This document shows, one piece after another, positions 59,083 through 64,000 of a DNA stretch of 64,000 nucleotides. Origin of the DNA: an uncultured Anaeroplasmataceae bacterium (lineage in GTDB: Bacteria; Bacillota_I; Bacilli_A; Acholeplasmatales; Anaeroplasmataceae); contig CAJTXR010000004.1 of NCBI GenBank assembly GCA_910584005.1, forward strand, positions 90,914-154,913. The letters run 5' to 3'. The notes beneath the pieces are model-generated. The model searched no databases and had not been told where the DNA came from. It worked only from the letters and a program-made list of their open reading frames with translations. A program made the translations under genes and the position numbers. Position 1 is the stretch's first letter. Each line of letters starts with the position of its first letter.

Positions 59083-59119
59083 AAACTGTTGACAAATTCA
59101 ATTTGTTAACAGTTTTTTC
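59083..59119 (+). terminator. Terminator after transketolase
   Basis: AAACTGTTGACAAAT (59083-59097) pairs with ATTTGTTAACAGTTT (59101-59115) with one G-U pair, then TTT. Confidence 0.9.
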
Positions 59120-59200
59120 TTTGTTCATTTTATAAAAAAGTATGAATTTTTAGGGTAAGGAAAAAATATAAATAAACATAAATAATGTTATATTTCAATT

Positions 59201-59206
59201 TATAAT
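59201..59206 (+). promoter_or_regulatory. -10 box before the umuC-like gene
   Basis: TATAAT 21 bases before the ATG. A short inverted repeat AACAT-N5-ATGTT (59175-59189) lies upstream. No standard Bacillus LexA box (GAAC-N4-GTTC) is visible. Confidence 0.4.
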
Positions 59207-59226
59207 TTGAATGAAGGTGATGAAGT

Positions 59227-60453
59227 ATGTATTTTTGTATTGATATGAAATGTTATTTTGCATCAGTTGAATGTGCAGCAAGAGGATTAAATCCTTTAAC
59301 CACCCCACTTGTTGTTGCAGATGAAAGTAAAGGAAAAGGGACCTTATGTCTAGCAATTAGTCCTTATTTAAAAAGGATTGGAGTTAAAAATCGATGTAGA
59401 TTATATGAAATTCCTAAAGGAATTCCTTATATTATTGCAAAACCAAGAATGAGAAAATACATTCAAATTGCTGTGGCTATTCATCGAATTTTTTTGAAAT
59501 ATGTCAGTTCAGAAGATATTCATACTTATAGTATTGATGAAGCATTTTTAGAAATAACAAACTATATGAAACTTTATAAAAGTCCTTATGTTCTAGCCTT
59601 GCAGATTTTAAAGGATATAAAAGAAGAATTGGGAATTGTAGCTGCATGTGGGGCTGGAGATAATTTATTTTTAGCAAAAGTTTGTTTGGATTTAAAAGCA
59701 AAATCTGAGAAAAATAATTTTTATTACCTATCTTTAGATGAGTTTTATAATTCGATTTGGAATCATTCAAATTTGAGGGATATTTGGCAAATAGGTAGGG
59801 GGATTTCTAAACGCCTGAATCGGCTTGGGTTATATTCGTTAAAGGACATAGCATTAAGTGATAAGGATGTATTAATAAAAGAGTTTGGTGTAATTGGGGA
59901 AGATCTATATGAATATGCTTGGGGAAGAGATTCGACAACCATTAAAGAAATAAAAGCCTACCATCCAAAATCTAAAAGTTTTTCAAGAAATCAAATCTTA
60001 TTTCGAGATTACCAAAAGGATGAAGCATGGATTCCTCTTTTAGAAATGCTGTTTTTATTATGTATGGATTTATATAAAAATCATTTGGTAACAAATGGCA
60101 TCTCTTACTATATTGGTTATTCTAATCACAAAAAAGGATATCATAAAGTGATTCAACTCTATTGCTTTACAGCAGATTATTTTTTTATAAAAAAGAGGAT
60201 GAAGGAAAGCTATCAAGAAGTACCTATGGGAGCGATACGGCAAATTGGAATATCGTTTTTCCATTTGGCTCCTATTGAGGAAATGAATTCTTTATTTGAT
60301 CATCAAAATGATAAGTATATAAGTTTATACCACTCCATAACAAAAATTTGGGAAAAGCATGGAAAAAATCAATTGGTATTAGGAACCGCATTAAAACAAG
60401 AATCAACGTTATATGAACGAAATAAAACGATAGGAGGACATAACAGTGACTGA
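59227..60453 (+). CDS. Y-family translesion DNA polymerase (UmuC/UvrX type)
   Basis: A 408-residue damage-tolerant polymerase. The catalytic Asp are in FCIDMKCYFASVE (near residue 6) and YSIDEAFLEI (near 105), with the finger residues in RCRLYEIPKGIPY. The thumb GIVAACGAGDNLFLAKV and IWQIGRGISKRLNRLGL (HhH-like) follow, then the little-finger domain. The YolD-like partner downstream and the lack of a PCNA-style dinB ending favour the UmuC/UvrX (YqjW) subgroup of Firmicutes over DinB. It overlaps yolD by 8 bases. Confidence 0.9.
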   Translation: MYFCIDMKCYFASVECAARGLNPLTTPLVVADESKGKGTLCLAISPYLKRIGVKNRCRLYEIPKGIPYIIAKPRMRKYIQIAVAIHRIFLKYVSSEDIHTYSIDEAFLEITNYMKLYKSPYVLALQILKDIKEELGIVAACGAGDNLFLAKVCLDLKAKSEKNNFYYLSLDEFYNSIWNHSNLRDIWQIGRGISKRLNRLGLYSLKDIALSDKDVLIKEFGVIGEDLYEYAWGRDSTTIKEIKAYHPKSKSFSRNQILFRDYQKDEAWIPLLEMLFLLCMDLYKNHLVTNGISYYIGYSNHKKGYHKVIQLYCFTADYFFIKKRMKESYQEVPMGAIRQIGISFFHLAPIEEMNSLFDHQNDKYISLYHSITKIWEKHGKNQLVLGTALKQESTLYERNKTIGGHNSD

Positions 60454-60769
60454 AAAAGAAAGAAGAGCAGCAAAGTATTTGCCATTTGATTCATTAAAAG
60501 GGTTTAAAGAGGCCATTGAACAAGAAGATCAAAAAATAAAAAAAATGGAACGACCTGTACTTAGTGAAGATGAAAAATGGGATATGAATCTTATTTTGTT
60601 GGAATGCTATAGTAAAAATCAGGCTATTGTGATTTCTTATTTTGAAAATGGAATATATCGAAAATATTGTGGTGTTATCAAAAAAATTGATTATATTAAT
60701 AAGCAAATTACTTTATTACCAAAAAAGAAATTTTGGATGGAGGATATTTATAAAATAAATGCAAAATAA
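60446..60769 (+). CDS. YolD-like protein
   Basis: A 107-residue protein that begins at GTG with AGGAGG 9 bases upstream. RRAAKYLPFDSLKGF, then a helix rich in Lys/Glu, and a C-terminal SH3/Tudor-like strand set (AIVISYFENGIYRKYCGVIKKIDYINKQITL) match the YolD family, whose genes commonly pair with UmuC/UvrX polymerases in Bacilli. It may act as a UmuD-like partner, but this is not shown. It overlaps the polymerase gene by 8 bases. Confidence 0.8.
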   Translation: MTEKERRAAKYLPFDSLKGFKEAIEQEDQKIKKMERPVLSEDEKWDMNLILLECYSKNQAIVISYFENGIYRKYCGVIKKIDYINKQITLLPKKKFWMEDIYKINAK

Positions 60770-60790
60770 CTCAAATTAAGAGATTTTTCC

Positions 60791-60819
60791 TTGTATCTTT
60801 TGTGAAAAAATGATATAGT
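60791..60819 (+). promoter_or_regulatory. mnmG promoter
   Basis: TTGTAT (60791-60796), 17-base spacer, TATAGT (60814-60819). Confidence 0.5.
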
Positions 60820-60842
60820 ATTAAGGCGAAAAGGAGATGGGA

Positions 60843-62729
60843 ATGATGTACGATGTAATTGTCGTAGGCGGCGGTCATGCAGGCTGTGAAGCATGTCTAG
60901 CAACAAGTAAAATGGGATTCAAAACATTGCTTGTTACGGGGAATTTAAATATGCTTGGCTCTATGCCTTGTAACCCATCAATTGGAGGACCTGCCAAAGG
61001 CGTTGTTGTTCGAGAGATAGACGCTCTTGGTGGATATATGGGCAAAAATGCAGATTTATGCCAAATTCAAACGAAAATGCTCAATCGTTCAAAAGGGCCT
61101 GCTGTACAAGCCCTGAGATTTCAAGAAGATAAGATTTTTTATATGGAAATGATGCGAAAGCATTTAGAACAAACTCCAAATCTAGAATTAATGGAAAATA
61201 TTGTTGAAGATATTTTAGTAGAGGAGAATACCATTAAAGGAATAGTCTTACAAGATGGAACAATACTTTATACAAAGATTTTGATATTAACAACAGGCAC
61301 TTATCTAGATAGTCGAATATTGAGAGGACATTGGACCTCTAAGGAAGGACCTGATGGACAAGAAACTTCTTTTGGAATATCGAAAGCATTGAAACGATTT
61401 GGGTTTGAAATTCAAAGATTGAAAACGGGAACCCCTCCAAGAATTAAGGCTTCAACAATTGATTTTTCTTTAGTTAAATTAGAACCGGGTGATGAAATTA
61501 CTTGGCATTTTAGCTTTGATAAAGGCTACGATTCTTTATTGAATACTAAAGTTCCTTGTTATCTAACCTATACAAATCAAGAAATCCATCAACTCATTCA
61601 TACCCATTTACGGGAGTCGGCAATGTATGGTGGAGTTGTTGAAGGAGTTGGACCTCGATATTGCCCTTCTATTGAAGATAAGGTCGTGAAATTTAGTGAT
61701 AAAGAGCGTCATCAAATTTTTTTTGAACCAGAATCTTTACAATTGGATCAAGAATATATTCAAGGATTTTCTACATCGATGCCGGTTGATGTTCAAGATC
61801 AAATGATACGGTTACTTCCAGGATTGAAAAATTGTGAAGTTATTCGTTATGCATATGCGATAGAGTATGATGCGATTAACCCCTTAGATATAAAACCAAC
61901 TTTAGAAACAAAACGAATTAACGGATTATTTACTGCTGGCCAAATTAATGGTACGTCTGGCTATGAAGAAGCTGCGGGACAGGGACTTATTGCAGGAATT
62001 AATGCAGGCTTGAAATTGAAAAATGAACCTCCATTTATTTTATCAAGAGATGAGGCCTATATTGGAGTTATGATTGATGATTTGGTAACAAAAGGAACGA
62101 AGGAGCCATATCGATTATTGACATCTAGGGCAGAATATCGGTTATTATTGCGACATGACAATGCCGATTTAAGATTAAGAGAATATGGATATAAATTTGG
62201 ACTAATATCTGAGGAACAATATAAAACTTTAAATCAAAAAAGAGAAAGTGTAAATCGACTCATTAAAGCATTTAAAGAAATAAAAGTTAAACCTTCTACT
62301 ATTGTTAATGAAATACTTGAACAAAATTTATCTTCTAAAATTTTAGAAGGTACTTCCTTTTATTCCTTATTAAAAAGACCTGAAATTCATTTTACGTGTA
62401 TACTTCAATTGGCAAAGTATTCTAATATAGCATTAGAATGCGAGGCTCATATATTAGAAGAGGTATTAGAGCAGGTTGAAATTGAAATTAAGTATGAAGG
62501 ATATATAGCTAAAGCAATTCAGCAAGCAACTAAAATGAAAAATTATGATGAAAAGAAAATTCCTTTTGATTTAAATTATGATGACATTGATAACATTGCA
62601 TTAGAGGCAAGAGAAAAACTCAAAAAAATAAAACCTCTTACTGTAGGGCAAGCCTCTAGAATAAGTGGAGTGAACCCAGCGGACATATCCGTTTTGATTT
62701 TATATTTAGAAAAACTTATGAGGAAATAA
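60843..62729 (+). CDS. mnmG: tRNA uridine-5-carboxymethylaminomethyl modification enzyme MnmG
   Basis: MnmG (GidA) with MnmE adds the cmnm5 group to U34 of tRNAs. The FAD-binding GGGHAGCEACLATSKMG is at the N-terminus, the NPSIGGPAKG signature near residue 42, and the C-terminal helical domain ends GVNPADISVLILYLEK. The family's conserved Cys in SMPCNPSIGG is present. The 628-residue length is typical. ATG 60843 is chosen with AAGGAG at 60831-60836; the ATG at 60837 has no room for a spacer. The order mnmG-rsmG is conserved across bacteria. No mnmE is in the window. Confidence 0.97.
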   Translation: MMYDVIVVGGGHAGCEACLATSKMGFKTLLVTGNLNMLGSMPCNPSIGGPAKGVVVREIDALGGYMGKNADLCQIQTKMLNRSKGPAVQALRFQEDKIFYMEMMRKHLEQTPNLELMENIVEDILVEENTIKGIVLQDGTILYTKILILTTGTYLDSRILRGHWTSKEGPDGQETSFGISKALKRFGFEIQRLKTGTPPRIKASTIDFSLVKLEPGDEITWHFSFDKGYDSLLNTKVPCYLTYTNQEIHQLIHTHLRESAMYGGVVEGVGPRYCPSIEDKVVKFSDKERHQIFFEPESLQLDQEYIQGFSTSMPVDVQDQMIRLLPGLKNCEVIRYAYAIEYDAINPLDIKPTLETKRINGLFTAGQINGTSGYEEAAGQGLIAGINAGLKLKNEPPFILSRDEAYIGVMIDDLVTKGTKEPYRLLTSRAEYRLLLRHDNADLRLREYGYKFGLISEEQYKTLNQKRESVNRLIKAFKEIKVKPSTIVNEILEQNLSSKILEGTSFYSLLKRPEIHFTCILQLAKYSNIALECEAHILEEVLEQVEIEIKYEGYIAKAIQQATKMKNYDEKKIPFDLNYDDIDNIALEAREKLKKIKPLTVGQASRISGVNPADISVLILYLEKLMRK

Positions 62730-62731
62730 AA

Positions 62732-63427
62732 ATGGATTTTTTAGCAGAAACAAAAAAATTAAACCTAAATCTCACGCCAAATCAAATCAAACAATTTTCT
62801 TTATATTATGAAAGCTTAATCCGTGTAAATTCGTATATGAATTTAACTGCAATAACAGAAAAAGAAGCGATTTATCGTAAGCATTTTTTAGATTCATTGG
62901 AATTGTTTCGGATTTTACCCAGTCAACCCTATAGCTTATGTGATGTGGGGAGTGGGGCAGGGTTTCCTGGTATTCCTGTTGCGATTGCAGATATAAATGC
63001 AAAAGTTACAATAATAGATGCCCTAAATAAAAGAATTCAATTTTTAGATGATTTAATTCATGATTTAGCTTTAACTAATGTTATTGCAATGCATAAAAGG
63101 GCAGAAGACTATGCAAAAGAAGTTGGGGCTTCATTTGATATTGTTACAGCAAGAGCAGTTGCAAAGCTAAATATTTTAGCCGAACTTTGTTTACCACTAG
63201 TGAAATTGAATGGGATTTTTGTGGCTATGAAAGGATCGAGTGGAAAGGAAGAGGCTTTAGAGGCGAAACATGCTGTTCAAGTTTTAGGTGGCAGAATAGA
63301 AAAAATAATAGAATTTTCTCTGCCAGATGAACAAGAAAAAAGACAGATTCTTGTTATCCGAAAAATTAAAGCGACGCCAAGTTTATATCCTAGAGCTTAT
63401 GGAAAAATTAAGGAGAAGCCACTATGA
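62732..63427 (+). CDS. rsmG: 16S rRNA (guanine527-N7) methyltransferase RsmG
   Basis: RsmG (GidB) methylates G527 of 16S rRNA. The SAM-binding motif DVGSGAGFPGIPVAI is near residue 70, with HFLDSLEL before it and VTARAVAKLNILAEL after it, all characteristic. The length of 231 residues is typical. It follows mnmG by 2 bases and overlaps the DUF951 gene by four (ATGA). Confidence 0.97.
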   Translation: MDFLAETKKLNLNLTPNQIKQFSLYYESLIRVNSYMNLTAITEKEAIYRKHFLDSLELFRILPSQPYSLCDVGSGAGFPGIPVAIADINAKVTIIDALNKRIQFLDDLIHDLALTNVIAMHKRAEDYAKEVGASFDIVTARAVAKLNILAELCLPLVKLNGIFVAMKGSSGKEEALEAKHAVQVLGGRIEKIIEFSLPDEQEKRQILVIRKIKATPSLYPRAYGKIKEKPL

Positions 63428-63594
63428 GTTATCAACTAAATCAAATCATAAAAACTAAAAAAACACACGTTTGCGGTGGAAATGAATGGAAAATCATTCG
63501 AATGGGAGCAGATTTAAAATTAGAATGTTGTACATGTAAAAGAGTCATAATGATTGCTTCTTATGAGCTAGACAAACGAATAAAAAAACAATGA
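63424..63594 (+). CDS. DUF951 family small protein
   Basis: A 56-residue protein starting in the rsmG stop (ATGA). THVCGGNEWKIIRMGADLKLECCTCKRVIM fits DUF951, whose usual core is HPCGSNxWExxRxGADxKxxCxxCxRxVM. Conserved Cys (CGGNEW, CCTC) could bind zinc or nucleic acid. In many Firmicutes this gene lies near the rsmG/parB/yyaF region. Function is not known. A hairpin follows. Confidence 0.88.
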   Translation: MSYQLNQIIKTKKTHVCGGNEWKIIRMGADLKLECCTCKRVIMIASYELDKRIKKQ

Positions 63595-63623
63595 AGACTC
63601 TAAGAATGTTAGGGTCTTCATTG
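63589..63623 (+). terminator. Hairpin terminator after the DUF951 gene
   Basis: A 15-bp stem (63589-63603 with 63609-63623, one G-T wobble) around GAATG, overlapping the stop codon. The downstream T-run is weak. Confidence 0.7.
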
Positions 63624-63714
63624 TTTATAATTTAAGTTGTATAAAAATAGAACATTTAATTTTTGAGTATCTAATTTTTAAAAATAAAAAAGTAGGAAAA
63701 AATAAAAAAAGTTC

Positions 63715-63743
63715 TTGATTTCTCTTCTTGATTGTAGTAAAAT
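63715..63743 (+). promoter_or_regulatory. tRNA-Tyr promoter
   Basis: TTGATT (63715-63720), 17-base spacer, TAAAAT (63738-63743). Confidence 0.55.
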
Positions 63744-63781
63744 AAAAAAGCACTATGCTTATGGTGCTTAATCTAATACAT

Positions 63782-63865
63782 GGTTGGGTAGCGAAGAGGC
63801 TAAACGCGGCAGACTGTAAATCTGCTCCTTAGGGTTCGGCGGTTCGAAACCGTCCCCAACCACCA
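63782..63865 (+). tRNA. tRNA-Tyr (anticodon GTA)
   Basis: An 84-base class II tRNA. The acceptor stem GGTTGGG pairs with CCCAACC, the anticodon arm GCAGA-CTGTAAA-TCTGC shows GTA, the long variable arm follows, and the T-arm GGCGGTTCGAAACCGTC is normal. The 3' CCA is encoded (63863-63865). Confidence 0.95.
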
Positions 63866-63889
63866 TTTTAATTAATCTCTTTATTTATA

Positions 63890-63918
63890 TTGACATTAAA
63901 TGAGATTGATTATATAAT
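63890..63918 (+). promoter_or_regulatory. Strong promoter of a probable rRNA operon
   Basis: Perfect TTGACA (63890-63895), 17-base spacer, perfect TATAAT (63913-63918). A perfect 18-base palindrome (63926-63943, ATGTCAAAA/TTTTGACAT) follows near the start site, then CTTTGAAAACT, the leader motif commonly found before 16S rRNA in Firmicutes. The 16S gene would begin just beyond the window. Confidence 0.7.
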
Positions 63919-64000
63919 AAGCAAGATGTCAAAATTTTGACATACATTTAGTCTTTGAAAACTATATATGACGAAAGAAACGAACAAGAAACAATTCTAA

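Noticed and set aside
1..64000. UGA reassigned to Trp, as in Mycoplasma
   Set aside because: UGA ends several clear genes (for example folD, tdk, rsmG) and Trp positions use UGG.
1..64000. CRISPR arrays, transposases, integrases or prophage genes
   Set aside because: No regularly spaced repeats and no protein with the motifs of these families was found on either strand.

Overview
This window comes from a low-GC, monoderm, anaerobic-looking bacterium of the Bacilli/Mollicutes side of the Firmicutes. The evidence is very AT-rich DNA, Firmicutes-type gene order (cysS-mrnC ... rlmB-sigma factor-rpmG-secE-nusG; mnmG-rsmG-DUF951), nine lipobox lipoproteins, strong AGGAGG ribosome binding sites, rubrerythrin, and a UmuC/YolD pair. 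UGA is used as a stop (for example at the ends of folD, tdk and rsmG) and Trp is UGG, so this is not the Mycoplasma/Spiroplasma code. An uncultured gut or rumen relative of Acholeplasma/Anaeroplasma or a nearby Bacilli order would fit, but the exact taxon cannot be read from the window. No insertion sequence, prophage or CRISPR array was seen, and no gene-free stretch exceeds 300 bases.

Layout. 1-7,840: a 5'-truncated P-loop protein, a membrane-anchored XRE regulator, folD-purB-acetyltransferase, rubrerythrin, a fucose-isomerase-like protein and an orphan PD-(D/E)XK nuclease-like protein. 7,877-25,461: a starch/maltodextrin locus. A LacI-type regulator is divergent from malQ, followed by a HAD phosphatase and then a long operon (ATPase, surface lipoprotein, binding protein, two permeases, amylase lipoprotein). 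A small divergent membrane protein, two RDD-type membrane proteins and a pullulanase lipoprotein follow. 25,547-28,917: three paralogous lipoproteins around a papain-like lipoprotein. 29,004-36,032: asnA, tsaD, an M3 peptidase, uppP, a DUF1576 protein, a small protein and a PAP2 phosphatase. 36,026-40,769 (minus strand): a two-gene 2-hydroxyacyl-CoA dehydratase activase-like system and a Crp/Fnr-like regulator. 40,992-42,617: a beta-helix lipoprotein. 42,682-50,931: translation and transcription housekeeping genes interrupted by a P-type ATPase with a very large extra domain. 51,074-57,086: rpmE, tdk, tadA, SRP RNA, membrane proteins, pepP and cvpA. 57,079-63,594: transketolase, umuC-yolD, mnmG-rsmG-DUF951. 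The window closes with tRNA-Tyr and a perfect promoter plus leader that look like the start of an rRNA operon lying just outside.

How the genes work together. The starch locus is self-contained. Cell-surface GH13 amylase and pullulanase lipoproteins would cut starch outside the membrane, a small lipoprotein may hold the glucan, the binding protein, permeases and ATPase would import maltodextrins, and MalQ would process them inside. The LacI-type regulator would act at palindromes in its own promoter region and at a cre/MalR-type site beside the operon promoter. The operon promoter has a run of ten G residues between perfect -35 and -10 boxes, a classic layout for slipped-strand phase variation, so the whole import system may switch on and off. 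Other unusual points are a transport permease carrying a roughly 400-residue coiled coil, a P-type ATPase with a roughly 380-residue insertion predicted to face outward, and lipoprotein paralogs with identical ends and unrelated middles.
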